The position numbers and the translations under genes are program-made. DNA of 31,267 nt from Opitutia bacterium (GTDB lineage Bacteria > Verrucomicrobiota > Verrucomicrobiia > Opitutales > UBA953): NCBI GenBank assembly GCA_947463395.1, contig CANHRV010000002.1, positions 1 through 31,267 on the forward strand. Reading direction: 5' to 3'. Within the stretch, counting starts at the first letter, position 1. Every line of letters begins with the position of its first letter. The notes under the pieces are model-generated. The model was not told the origin of the DNA. It worked only from the letters and a program-made list of their open reading frames with translations, and ran no database searches. Shown one piece after another: positions 1 to 7,486 of this stretch.

Positions 1-934
1 AAGCTGACCATGCTAAGCTCCGTTGGGGCATCGGGCTAGCGTCCGTGTGAACCGTTGCCACATTGTGATTATAGTGAAAAGCACCTAAAATTTCTTTTTC
101 TTTTTCATCGGCATCAATCAATAAGTTGAAGGCTTGATCGCCGTGACAGGCCATGATGACACGATCAAAGGCTTCCTCGCTTTTGGCTGTCGTGACCATT
201 ATCTCTCGTTCGCTTCTTCGAATTTGTGTTACGGGCTCACCCAGTCGATGCTGGGCGGGACATTGTGAAAGAATCGCCTGAACGTATTCACGTGAACCAC
301 CAACTGGAGTAAGCCATTGGTGTTGAGTGTTTAGTCCAAGAAATCCGTGGTTATAGAAAAAGCGCATCAACTTGGCGGCAGGAAAGGCGAGCATTTTTTC
401 TGGTGGAGTCGACCATACCGCAGAACTCATCGGGATGAGGTAGAGATTGAGAAAATCCTCTCCCAAATGATTCTGGGCGCACCACTCCCGCAGAGAGATT
501 TTTTCCGCATCTGGAGTCTGCCAAGCTGTTTGCGCCAGTTTATTAAATCGATTGATTTGCCAAAGTAATCTCCAGAATCGCGGACGCAGTAAATTGCGCC
601 TCTGGGCAAAAAGATGGTTCAGTGATGATCCGCACCATTCCAAGCCTGAAGCATCATGACGAACGGAGAAAGACATGGGAGCTTTTTTCCAACGGATGCC
701 GAGTTGTTTAAAAAGACGGCAGAGCATGGGGTATGTCACTTCATTAAAAACCATGAAGCCAGTATCCATTGGTAATTTCTTCCCAGTGGTAGGCTCTTCT
801 ACATCGATAGTATGGGCATGTCCTCCGGGGCGTCGGTTGGAGTCAAAAAGTGTAATATCATGTCTTTTACAAAGGAAATAGAGGCAGCCTAGGCCACTTA
901 CGCCTGAGCCAATAATGGCGATTCGTTCACGCAC
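1..934 (-). CDS. FAD-dependent oxidoreductase (amine-oxidase-like), partial
   Basis: Reading the minus strand from a GTG at 934 gives an open frame of about 311 residues that runs off the left edge, so the C-terminus is missing. Residues 9-14 are GSGVSG, a dinucleotide-binding glycine motif after a hydrophobic strand. A second strand ends near a D-S-N-R-R-P-G-G-H stretch, as in FAD flavoproteins of the amine oxidase / COG2907 type. In other bacteria this family often sits with fatty-acid-modifying genes (desaturase, DUF1365, cyclopropane synthase), which fits the desaturase directly upstream. The GTG start overlaps the desaturase stop by 8 bp, so translation is probably coupled. A role in membrane lipid modification is inferred from context; the substrate is unknown. 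No ATG lies near the start. Confidence 0.85.
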   Translation of the reverse strand, partial: MRERIAIIGSGVSGLGCLYFLCKRHDITLFDSNRRPGGHAHTIDVEEPTTGKKLPMDTGFMVFNEVTYPMLCRLFKQLGIRWKKAPMSFSVRHDASGLEWCGSSLNHLFAQRRNLLRPRFWRLLWQINRFNKLAQTAWQTPDAEKISLREWCAQNHLGEDFLNLYLIPMSSAVWSTPPEKMLAFPAAKLMRFFYNHGFLGLNTQHQWLTPVGGSREYVQAILSQCPAQHRLGEPVTQIRRSEREIMVTTAKSEEAFDRVIMACHGDQAFNLLIDADEKEKEILGAFHYNHNVATVHTDASPMPQRSLAWSA

Positions 935-1907
935 GCTTAGTGGATTCGAGGCGATTTTTCTCAGCTTCAGCGTAGACGGATTCGGGCACTCCTTTGAGTC
1001 CCCAAATAATACCCAGCCAAGACATTATTTTTAATAAATAGTATGTTGGATCAAACTCCCACCAGTAAAAGCCTTGTTTGGTTGTTGCCTGATAGCGGTG
1101 GTGATTGTTGTGCCATCCTTCGCCCAACGTGATTAATGTTAAAAGAAATGAATTCCGTGATTCATCTTCAGTGGTTTTGAATCTTTTAGAACCAAAGACG
1201 TGAGCGAGCGAGTTAATGCACGATGTGCCATGGAAGAGAACGGTGGTTGAGATGAAGAATCCCCAAACTAAGAGTTGAGCTCCAGAAGTTGGATAGCCTT
1301 GGCTTTCCAGAAAAGATCCGAGTCCATAAAGGCTAGCGGCAAATAGAGCAGGAATGAGGGTGTCAAAGCGGTTAAGAAAAACCAGTTCAGGGTATTTTGC
1401 TAAGTCGGGTATTTTAGAATAATCCGTGGGAAAATTTTTCTTACTCGTAATCCATCCGATATGACTCCACCAAAAACCATCAACCACAGGAGAGTGTTTA
1501 TCTTCAGGTTCATCGGAGTGTTGGTGATGATGGCGATGGGTATAGGCCCACCACAGAGCGCCACGTTGCACAGCGAGGGCTCCCCATACCGCCATGATGA
1601 ATTGGAAGAAGCGAGAGGTGGAGTATGACTTGTGTGAAAAGTAGCGGTGGAAAAATCCAGTGATGGCGAACATGCGGAAAAAATAAAGTCCGACAGCGAG
1701 CCAAACTGCGAGTTGGCTTACCCCGACCCAAATCACCCCAAGGCAACCCAGATGAAGAATGATGAAGGGAATACAGCGAGGCCAGTCGACAGCTTTGGGG
1801 GTATTGCGCAAAGCCTCTGCTCCTTCGGGAAGGTAATCTGAGTCAAACCAACGGACAAACGACCGGAGAAGGCTAGTCTTGGGCTTAGGCGAGGCATTAC
1901 CAGTCAT
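927..1907 (-). CDS. acyl-CoA / acyl-lipid desaturase (delta-9 type)
   Basis: Integral-membrane di-iron fatty acid desaturase that would introduce a cis double bond into saturated acyl chains. From the ATG at 1907 the protein is 326 aa. The three histidine boxes are present: HRYFSH at residues 87-92, HRHHH at 124-128 (HxxHH) and HNNHH at 266-270. A further conserved NSLAHVFG follows hydrophobic segments. Several membrane segments surround the boxes. The frame stays open to a TTG at 1943, but the ATG at 1907 is the better start. It overlaps the downstream oxidoreductase by 8 bp and is divergent from the sigma factor gene, sharing a short intergenic region with it. The acyl carrier (CoA, ACP or lipid) cannot be told from sequence. 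Confidence 0.93.
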   Translation of the reverse strand: MTGNASPKPKTSLLRSFVRWFDSDYLPEGAEALRNTPKAVDWPRCIPFIILHLGCLGVIWVGVSQLAVWLAVGLYFFRMFAITGFFHRYFSHKSYSTSRFFQFIMAVWGALAVQRGALWWAYTHRHHHQHSDEPEDKHSPVVDGFWWSHIGWITSKKNFPTDYSKIPDLAKYPELVFLNRFDTLIPALFAASLYGLGSFLESQGYPTSGAQLLVWGFFISTTVLFHGTSCINSLAHVFGSKRFKTTEDESRNSFLLTLITLGEGWHNNHHRYQATTKQGFYWWEFDPTYYLLKIMSWLGIIWGLKGVPESVYAEAEKNRLESTKRA

Positions 1908-1913
1908 AGATGG

Positions 1914-1943
1914 ATAGTAAGTGAGCCCTTTATCATTTCGCAA
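1914..1943 (-). promoter_or_regulatory. possible promoter for the desaturase operon, giving a near-leaderless mRNA
   Basis: On the minus strand, TTGCGA (1943-1938) is followed after 18 nt by TACTAT (1919-1914). Only 6 nt separate the -10-like box from the ATG at 1907, so a transcript from here would begin at or next to the start codon. No Shine-Dalgarno is visible. The match is moderate. Confidence 0.3.
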
Positions 1944-1948
1944 CTGCT

Positions 1949-1976
1949 TTGACCCGATAGATTAAACCCCTAATAT
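1949..1976 (+). promoter_or_regulatory. sigma-70-type promoter for the sigma factor operon
   Basis: TTGACC (1949-1954), a 16-nt spacer, then TAATAT (1971-1976), close to the housekeeping consensus. Transcription would start near 1983, leaving a leader of about 40 nt before the ATG at 2023. Confidence 0.55.
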
Positions 1977-1986
1977 TCTTTATTAG
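1970..1986. promoter_or_regulatory. inverted repeat over the -10 and start-site region
   Basis: CTAATA (1970-1975) and TATTAG (1981-1986) form a perfect 6-bp dyad with a 5-nt spacer. It covers the -10 box and predicted start of the sigma factor promoter, where a repressor could bind. It is short and AT-rich, so chance is possible. Confidence 0.3.
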
Positions 1987-2022
1987 ACGGAAAATACGCC
2001 GTGCGACGCTTTTGACTATCCT

Positions 2023-2526
2023 ATGTCCGATGCCCATGCCCATCAAGATTGGCGGGCCTGGTTTGCTGAAAACGGCGCCAGGCTTAAATTGATTGCACGA
2101 CAGTGGACTCGTTCAGATGCCGATGCGGATGACGTTGTGCAGGAGGCATTTGTTCGTTTTTGGAAACATCAACGTCACATGCCAGGAAACCCTAATGCCT
2201 TGGTGGTAACCTCGATTCGCCGGGCGGCACTCGATTTACTTCGTCGCTCGGATCGACGGACAGCGAGAGAAAAAGCTGTGGCTGCTGATACTGAGACCGT
2301 GGGGTGGTTTGAGCCGGAATCAGACCCCCGGTTGCAATCGCTCGCTGAATCCTTGGAGCTTTTGCCAGCCGAACAGAGGGAAGTGGTCGTTTTAAAAATT
2401 TGGGGAGAACTCACCTTTGACGAAATCGGTGAACAATTAGCGATTTCGCCAAACACCGCAGCCTCTCGGTGGCGCTATGCTATGGAGTCTCTCCGTAAAC
2501 TCATTACGGCACGAACTTATGAATGA
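2023..2526 (+). CDS. ECF-type RNA polymerase sigma factor
   Basis: A 167-aa sigma-70-family protein with only regions 2 and 4, the architecture of extracytoplasmic-function sigma factors. Region 2 spans about residues 17-80 and includes DADDVVQEAFVRFWK, the core-binding and -10 recognition helix. Region 4 spans about 108-160, with LPAEQREVVVLKIW followed by the FDEIGEQLAISPNTAASR helix-turn-helix. It overlaps the next gene by 8 bp. That gene encodes a small membrane protein in the position where an anti-sigma factor is usual, followed by an exported PDZ protein. An envelope-stress role is inferred from these neighbours. The gene has its own good promoter with a dyad over the -10, so autoregulation or repression is possible. 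The regulon is unknown. Confidence 0.93.
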   Translation: MSDAHAHQDWRAWFAENGARLKLIARQWTRSDADADDVVQEAFVRFWKHQRHMPGNPNALVVTSIRRAALDLLRRSDRRTAREKAVAADTETVGWFEPESDPRLQSLAESLELLPAEQREVVVLKIWGELTFDEIGEQLAISPNTAASRWRYAMESLRKLITARTYE

Positions 2527-2944
2527 AGAAAACGACCATCTTGAAGCAGCCTTGCGCTCCCTGAAGCCACGAGCCCCAGGGGCTCGTGTCGTGGTTGCTT
2601 TGCATCGTGAACTCGACCCCCCAACGCAGCGTCATTCTCACTCTTGGTTCTTTAAGACAGGCTTAACTTGGGCAGGTGCAATGAGTGTTTGTTTGGTCAT
2701 TGTGCTTGGCTTTTATTTTTCCCGCACTCACTCAGAGCCACAGTATCACTTGATTGGGGTTGCTCAATCGCAGCCGAGTCTCGATGTCTTTAATCCTGTT
2801 CAATTAGAGGATGGTACCTATGCCCGTCCTGTTCGTGTTCACTGGAATCGGTCTGCCCAATGGGAAGACCCAGCGACGCAGACTCGTCTGATTCATTATC
2901 AACCCCAAGAGAAATTAGCCCTCATCCCATTGGAAATTTTTTAA
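2519..2944 (+). CDS. small single-pass membrane protein, candidate anti-sigma factor
   Basis: From the ATG at 2519 the protein is 141 aa. That ATG overlaps the sigma factor stop (ATGAATGA), which favours it over an upstream start inside the sigma gene. A cytoplasmic N-terminal part of about 45 residues (LEAALRSLKPRAPG...) precedes one membrane helix at about 48-67. A C-terminal part of about 70 residues would lie outside the membrane. I recognise no zinc-binding anti-sigma motif (HxxxCxxC) and no Pfam family. Anti-sigma function is inferred from translational coupling to the sigma gene and from topology. It could instead be an unrelated conserved membrane protein. Confidence 0.75.
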   Translation: MNEENDHLEAALRSLKPRAPGARVVVALHRELDPPTQRHSHSWFFKTGLTWAGAMSVCLVIVLGFYFSRTHSEPQYHLIGVAQSQPSLDVFNPVQLEDGTYARPVRVHWNRSAQWEDPATQTRLIHYQPQEKLALIPLEIF

Positions 2945-2979
2945 ACAGATTTTCCGTTGCGCAACGCTCATTTAGTAAA

Positions 2980-4026
2980 ATGAAATCATTACGCTCCCTC
3001 TCCCTCTCTTTTTTAGTTGGTGCTGCAGTATCAACGCCTCTTTTCGCACAGCAACAGGAAGCTGAGCTTAAGCCTTCCTCAGCCCAAGAGGAATCCGTGA
3101 GTGCCTATGCTGGTATTGCACCCCTTGCTTTTACGGATCAAGCACGTCGTGAGATTTTACAAACAGAAGTTGCTCCTGGCGTTGGTGTTTTAGTTGGCTT
3201 TATTGACCCGCAAGGACCTGCGATTGGTCAATTAGAAGTGAATGATGTCATCACTCATTTTGATGACCAGGTCTTAGTAAATAATGATCAATTTAGAACC
3301 CTGGTTCGGATGCATAAGCCTGGTGATGTTGTCAAATTAACGGTTGTACGTGGTAAGGAGTTAAAAACTTTGGAATTCAAATTGGGAGCCAAGAAGTTGG
3401 CGACAACGAGCGTCCAATCGCCTAAACAAGAAAAAAATCCCTCCTCAAAAGCGGTTTCGCCAAAGACAGCAGAAGAGGAGTCATTTTCTCCAGGTGTACG
3501 AGTGACCATCAACGGACAAACGTTTGATTTAGGTTCTGTTCCAATGTGGTCTCATCCTGGAATGCCGCCAGAGATTGCGCGTCAATTTGAAGAGTTAACT
3601 CGTCGAAGCGAAGAGTTGCGTCGTCGCAGTCTGATGGTTCCTCCCGCCGATTTTATGGAGGAGGAAAAGCCAGCGAAAGAGCGTCCTGCTCCAACTCCGC
3701 AAGCGCAGTCTAAGTCTTTCTCCTTCCAGTGGGGTTCTTCCGATGGTGCCTCTGTTACCTCGAGTAGTGTCGCCTCGGATAGCCAAGGCTCAGTATCCCT
3801 TAAGCAAAGTCAGGGCAAAAAATATGCGGTGATTAAGGATGCTTCCGGCAAAATTTTATTTGAAGGTGATGTAACCACGGACGAGAGCCGGGCAAAGATG
3901 AGTGACTTTTTGCGTGAACGATTAAAGTTGGTAGAAACGGGTAATTTTACGATTCGCACTTCTGAGGAAATTACTCCTGGCGAAAAGCCTGCTCTGCCAC
4001 GTCGCGATCCCAAAGAGGGCGCTTAA
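2980..4026 (+). CDS. exported PDZ-domain protein
   Basis: From the ATG at 2980 the protein is 348 aa. Residues 1-23 form a signal peptide with a likely cut after LFA, so it is probably periplasmic. A PDZ domain covers about 45-137, with LVGFIDPQGPAIGQLEVNDVI carrying the usual G-x-N-D element and then VVKLTVVRGKE. The rest is low-complexity (S, E, P, R rich), with a charged segment near 200-220. A final conserved-looking block at about 270-325 contains KKYAVIKDASGKILFEGDV. There is no protease domain, so this is a PDZ-only adaptor or sensor, not DegP. It follows the sigma factor and its membrane partner by 35 bp and may sense or feed regulated proteolysis. The frame is open upstream to 2860 but overlaps the previous gene. 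Confidence 0.85.
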   Translation: MKSLRSLSLSFLVGAAVSTPLFAQQQEAELKPSSAQEESVSAYAGIAPLAFTDQARREILQTEVAPGVGVLVGFIDPQGPAIGQLEVNDVITHFDDQVLVNNDQFRTLVRMHKPGDVVKLTVVRGKELKTLEFKLGAKKLATTSVQSPKQEKNPSSKAVSPKTAEEESFSPGVRVTINGQTFDLGSVPMWSHPGMPPEIARQFEELTRRSEELRRRSLMVPPADFMEEEKPAKERPAPTPQAQSKSFSFQWGSSDGASVTSSSVASDSQGSVSLKQSQGKKYAVIKDASGKILFEGDVTTDESRAKMSDFLRERLKLVETGNFTIRTSEEITPGEKPALPRRDPKEGA

Positions 4027-4096
4027 TTTCTGTTTTTCACTTAATTTAGGTGAAGTGGGTTTGCTTTATTAAGCATTTTCTGTCCCTATCGGGGGT

Positions 4097-4558
4097 ATGG
4101 ATATCACGGCTCTTCTCTCTCGTAGTGTGGCGACCCTAAATGCCCTCGCGACGATTTTTCTACTGATTGGTTTTTTCCGTATTCGTCGAGGTGATAAAAT
4201 AGGCCACGGTAAAGCTATGGGGACGGCAGTGATTATTTCCGCTTTATTTTTAGCCGTGTACCTTGCTTCCAAGGTCCACCTCTGGCTTGTTTATGGTAAG
4301 TCTAACATTCTCTATATTGGTTCATACAAGGCTCTCTATTATTGGGTTCTAATCCCCCATGTTATCTTGGCTATTATCGTCACCCCGTTTGTTATTCGTG
4401 CGGTTTGGTTGGCTCGAGCAAGTCGTTTCGAGGAGCACAAACGATTGGTTCGATGGGTTTTTCCCGTTTGGCTTTATGTTTCCATCACGGGCGTCATCGT
4501 CTGGGCTTTTATGGAGTTTAGTGGTTCGATTGCAGCAGTGGGTTCAAGCCTTCGCTAA
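4097..4558 (+). CDS. DUF420 family membrane protein
   Basis: A 153-aa protein with four predicted membrane helices (about 10-27, 43-58, 82-101 and 122-140). Histidines 37, 61, 88 and 114 sit at helix ends in the DUF420 pattern (HGKAM, HLWL, HVILAI, HKRLVRW). The Bacillus/Staphylococcus member of this family, YozB/CtaM, has been linked to assembly of haem-copper oxidase. Here no oxidase genes are visible nearby, so that role is only a family-level suggestion. The gene lies 70 bp after the PDZ gene and 49 bp before the FtsB-like gene, all on the plus strand. Confidence 0.85.
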   Translation: MDITALLSRSVATLNALATIFLLIGFFRIRRGDKIGHGKAMGTAVIISALFLAVYLASKVHLWLVYGKSNILYIGSYKALYYWVLIPHVILAIIVTPFVIRAVWLARASRFEEHKRLVRWVFPVWLYVSITGVIVWAFMEFSGSIAAVGSSLR

Positions 4559-4607
4559 TGGGATTTTCGCCTCGCTCATCTCGCCTCGTTTGATTTGATT
4601 GGGGGAC

Positions 4608-4979
4608 ATGGAATTCGAAGGCTCCGAGAGTCCCGCCAATCCCCAGACAGAAAAATTCTTGGTCTGGGCGAGTATCCTTTTGTTCTTTGGTGTTTTAGGT
4701 TTTGTTTATTCTACCTACCAATCTGAACAGGAACGTTTGGCGGCTTTGCAAGCGAACGAAGAGCAAAAAGAAAAAACTTTTAATTCTTTAGAGCGACAGC
4801 GTGAGCAAACGGCTCGATACATTGATCGCTTTTCTCGTGATCCTGAATTTGTTCGAGATCAAGCACGGGAGCGTTTAGGCGTCGCCGAAGAAGGGGAGGT
4901 GGTTATTCGTGTCGATGGAGCCTCTTCTTTATCTCAGCCTGCACCCTCTAATTCTCCTGCAAAACCTGCTTCGCCTTAA
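4608..4979 (+). CDS. FtsB/DivIC-like septum formation initiator protein
   Basis: From the ATG at 4608 the protein is 123 aa. The start is preceded by GGGGG at short distance; a TTG at 4599 is the longer alternative. The short N-terminal tail is cytoplasmic and a membrane helix covers about 18-36. A coiled coil follows to about residue 72, then the family signature DPEFVRDQARERLGVAEEGE at about 78-97. The tail is rich in Ser, Pro and Ala. FtsB/DivIC proteins join FtsL and FtsQ in the division complex at midcell. Length and motif fit this family well. No other division gene is adjacent; argH follows on the same strand. Confidence 0.82.
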   Translation: MEFEGSESPANPQTEKFLVWASILLFFGVLGFVYSTYQSEQERLAALQANEEQKEKTFNSLERQREQTARYIDRFSRDPEFVRDQARERLGVAEEGEVVIRVDGASSLSQPAPSNSPAKPASP

Positions 4980-5024
4980 CTATCCTTGCTTGCCTGCGGG
5001 GTGAGAGTTGGACATTTCATAGTT

Positions 5025-6431
5025 ATGTCCGCGAGGAAGAAAGCACAAGTTACCTGGGGTGGCCGGTTTCAAACTGGTCCAGCCAAACTCATGCTGAGTT
5101 TTGGTGAGTCAGTTTCTTTCGACTATCGGTTGTGGGCACAGGATATTCGGGGTTCAAAGGCTCACGCGCAAATGTTGGCTAAGGCGGGTATTCTGACTGC
5201 GGCGGAATGTAAGGCGATTCTCAACGGCCTCGATGCGATTGCGCGGGAAATTGCTCAAGGAAAGTTTCAGTGGCAGCAAGAACTCGAAGATGTGCATATG
5301 AACATTGAGAGTGCGCTGACTAAAAAAGTCCCTGCGGCAGCGAAATTACATACCGCACGGTCGCGGAATGACCAGGTCGCAACCGATGTCAGACTGTGGT
5401 TAAAAGATCAGTGTCAAGCCGTTGATGTGGCACTAATTAGTCTTTTAAAAACATTAGTTAAATTAGCTGAGGCTAACGCTGAGGTTATTCTGCCTGGTTA
5501 CACCCATTTACAAAGAGCTCAGCCTGTTTCTGTCGCACATCATTTGCTGGCTTATGTGGAAATGTTTTCTCGGGATCAAAGACGGTTCCAACAGGTCTAC
5601 GAGTCTGCGAATTGGTGTCCTTTGGGATCTGGAGCCATCGCAGGGACTACTTTGCCTATTCATCGTGAGATGACGGCAAAACTCCTTGGTTTTGTTGACC
5701 AACGGGGCCGTCCGCAGGTAACGACTAATTCGATGGATGCGGTAGCGGATCGTGATCCTGCAACGGAGTTTTGCTTTGCCGCAGCCCTGTGCGGTGTCCA
5801 CCTCTCTCGATTGGCTGAAGATATGGTTCTTTGGTCTTCTGCTGAATTTGGATTCGCGCGTTTGCCTGATGCTTTTTCCACGGGTTCTTCTTTGATGCCT
5901 CAAAAAAGAAATCCAGATTCGATGGAGTTGCTTAGAGGAAAGGCCGCTCGTTTTCAGGCGGCACTGGTGCATTTACTCTCTTTAACCAAAGGACTGCCTT
6001 TAACTTACAATCGAGATTTGCAGGACGATAAGCCTGCACTCTTTGATACAGCCGATCAACTCTTGCTGTCGTTAGCCGTGGCGAGTTCGACTTTATCGGG
6101 AACAAAGTTTCACAAAAGTAAATGCTTAGCGGCCGCCGCTGATCCTGCCTTATTGGCGACGGACTTGGCTGATTGGTTGGTGAAAAAGGGAATGCCATTT
6201 CGGCAGGCTCATCATGCCGTCGGGCGGTTAGTAGCGCTCGCTGAAAAATGTGGTGTACCACTTAATCAGCTCTCGGATGCTCAAGCTTTACAGGCAGATA
6301 AACTTTTCACCCTTGGTTGGCGGGACGTCTTTAATCTTCAGCGTGCTTTTGCTGCCCGGGAGAAATGTGGCATGCCTGGACCGAAGACGGTGGCGAAGCA
6401 AATCGCTCTTTGGAAGAAGCGGTTAAAGTGA
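5025..6431 (+). CDS. argH: argininosuccinate lyase
   Basis: Splits argininosuccinate into arginine and fumarate, the last step of arginine synthesis, in the cytoplasm as a homotetramer. From the ATG at 5025 the protein is 468 aa, the normal family length; a TTG at 4986 would add 13 unlikely residues. Motifs seen include WGGRF at 11-15, HTARSRNDQ at 109-117, GYTHLQRAQP at 158-167 with the catalytic-region His161, and the fumarase/lyase signature GSSLMPQKRNPD at 287-298. That signature carries the catalytic Ser and Lys294. No other arg gene is in the window, so the gene is dispersed from the rest of the pathway. Confidence 0.98.
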   Translation: MSARKKAQVTWGGRFQTGPAKLMLSFGESVSFDYRLWAQDIRGSKAHAQMLAKAGILTAAECKAILNGLDAIAREIAQGKFQWQQELEDVHMNIESALTKKVPAAAKLHTARSRNDQVATDVRLWLKDQCQAVDVALISLLKTLVKLAEANAEVILPGYTHLQRAQPVSVAHHLLAYVEMFSRDQRRFQQVYESANWCPLGSGAIAGTTLPIHREMTAKLLGFVDQRGRPQVTTNSMDAVADRDPATEFCFAAALCGVHLSRLAEDMVLWSSAEFGFARLPDAFSTGSSLMPQKRNPDSMELLRGKAARFQAALVHLLSLTKGLPLTYNRDLQDDKPALFDTADQLLLSLAVASSTLSGTKFHKSKCLAAAADPALLATDLADWLVKKGMPFRQAHHAVGRLVALAEKCGVPLNQLSDAQALQADKLFTLGWRDVFNLQRAFAAREKCGMPGPKTVAKQIALWKKRLK

Positions 6432-6523
6432 ATCATTCTCTTTTCTTGGAGTAAGATTAATTCGTCTACCTAGTAGGTATTCGTTGCTCATTTTAGTCAT
6501 GTCTGAGTAACCGAATGACGAAA

Positions 6524-6569
6524 TTTTACCATAGGGTAAAAATGTTTTATTTTATAATTGTAAAATAAA
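6524..6569. repeat. two adjacent AT-rich inverted repeats
   Basis: TTTTACC (6524-6530) pairs with GGTAAAA (6535-6541) across a 4-nt loop. TTTATTTTA (6546-6554) pairs with TAAAATAAA (6561-6569) across a 6-nt loop. They lie in the 152-bp gap between argH and the next gene and end 14 bp before its start. They could end argH transcription or act as an operator for the downstream gene. The rest of the gap holds a short TACCT/AGGTA dyad and nothing else I recognise. Confidence 0.45.
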
Positions 6570-6583
6570 TCACCTATCAACGA

Positions 6584-6889
6584 ATGTGGGCCATGGAATC
6601 CACCAGTGGCCAAGAAAAGGCGAGGCTCTTAGCCAGATTATCTGTGACGCAAAAAATCGCTACTTGTCGTTTTTTCTTGGTCGGTTCTTGCATGCTCAAT
6701 TTTTTCTTGGGAATTTTTTTGGCTATGCAGTCGCTGGATTTCTTTGCCGAAAAGAAACCAGTTAATACTTTTTTTATTTTAACCGTCGTTGCCTTTGTTT
6801 TGTCTTTTGTCGTTACCTGCAATATTTATGAAGCATTGCAGAATAACCTCAAGACCTCTCGAATTTTACAAAAAAAACAACGCAGTTAG
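6584..6889 (+). CDS. small two-helix membrane protein of unknown function
   Basis: A 101-aa protein I do not recognise. After a basic N-terminus of about 27 residues it has two hydrophobic segments, about 29-49 and 62-83, then a basic tail (LKTSRILQKKQRS). A second ATG at 6593 would remove three residues; neither start has a clear Shine-Dalgarno. Its stop is one base from the stop of the convergent coiled-coil gene, with no terminator between them. Plausible membrane features and a strong upstream hairpin pair support a real gene, but conservation cannot be judged here. Confidence 0.6.
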   Translation: MWAMESTSGQEKARLLARLSVTQKIATCRFFLVGSCMLNFFLGIFLAMQSLDFFAEKKPVNTFFILTVVAFVLSFVVTCNIYEALQNNLKTSRILQKKQRS

Positions 6890-6890
6890 G

Positions 6891-7460
6891 CTACGATTTG
6901 GGGGCTACGGCTGCAGGCGGGATTGTGTTATTGGTACCACTTGCAGGTTTTTTGTCATTCTCTTTCGAAGCAGGTTTCGCTGTATTCTCGTTGCGTTTAG
7001 GAAGGGGGGCGATGGGTTCGTAAACTTTTTCGGCATTGGCTTTGATATCGGCCAACTTTTTTTCTGCTTCCGCTAGGCGTTTTTCCGTCTCTTTATTTTT
7101 TTCTGATAACTCATTAAGGTTAACCTGTGCTTCGTTTAAGCCAGTTTTGAGCAATTGATTTTCACTGATCAGTGTTTCGTGGAGTTGATGGCTGGTAGTG
7201 ATATTGTCTTGCAGGGCTTTTTTTTCCGCAATCAGCCCCGCTAGCTCCTTGTTGGCTTCAGCGAGTGATTTTTCCAAAAAACGAATTTTACTCTTTTCGT
7301 TTTCGATGGATTTTCCGAGCGCTTCAATTTGCTGCTGCTTTGATTCAATCGTCTCTTTATCGCGGAGAATCTTTAGGGTAGTGAGTGTCGCAATCCCTGC
7401 CACTACTAAAAAGAGCACAAAAAAAAGAATGATTTTCTTAGAATTAGCGGAGTCGGACAT
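6891..7460 (-). CDS. membrane-anchored coiled-coil protein of unknown function
   Basis: From the ATG at 7460 the protein is 189 aa; the longer frame to a TTG at 7499 overlaps the Rrf2 gene. One N-terminal membrane helix (about residues 10-30) is followed by a long heptad-rich coiled coil from about 34 to 145, dominated by Glu, Lys, Leu and Ala. The C-terminus is a flexible Lys/Pro/Ala/Asn-rich tail. It probably forms a rod projecting from the membrane. It follows the Rrf2 gene by 26 bp on the same strand and may be the last gene of the tRNA-HAD-Rrf2 run. I recognise no named family. Confidence 0.75.
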   Translation of the reverse strand: MSDSANSKKIILFFVLFLVVAGIATLTTLKILRDKETIESKQQQIEALGKSIENEKSKIRFLEKSLAEANKELAGLIAEKKALQDNITTSHQLHETLISENQLLKTGLNEAQVNLNELSEKNKETEKRLAEAEKKLADIKANAEKVYEPIAPLPKRNENTAKPASKENDKKPASGTNNTIPPAAVAPKS

Positions 7461-7486
7461 GGCTAGGGTTAACGGAGATAACTTAG

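Noticed and set aside
347..881. Short plus-strand and alternate-frame open frames near the left edge
   Set aside because: They are shadows of the minus-strand FAD oxidoreductase, which gives a clear flavoprotein sequence.
2957..2966. Palindrome GTTGCGCAAC upstream of the PDZ gene
   Set aside because: A 10-bp palindrome with no second copy or promoter alignment; too short to call an operator.
4031..4055. Imperfect TTCACTT/AGGTGAA hairpin after the PDZ gene
   Set aside because: The stem is short with a mismatch or wobble and lacks a clear U-tract, so I do not call a terminator.
4986..5024. Extended TTG start for argH
   Set aside because: The extra 13 residues are not typical of ArgH, and the ATG at 5025 fits the family start.
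5508..6261. Minus-strand open frames inside argH
   Set aside because: argH is complete and motif-rich in the plus frame; the antisense products show no family features.
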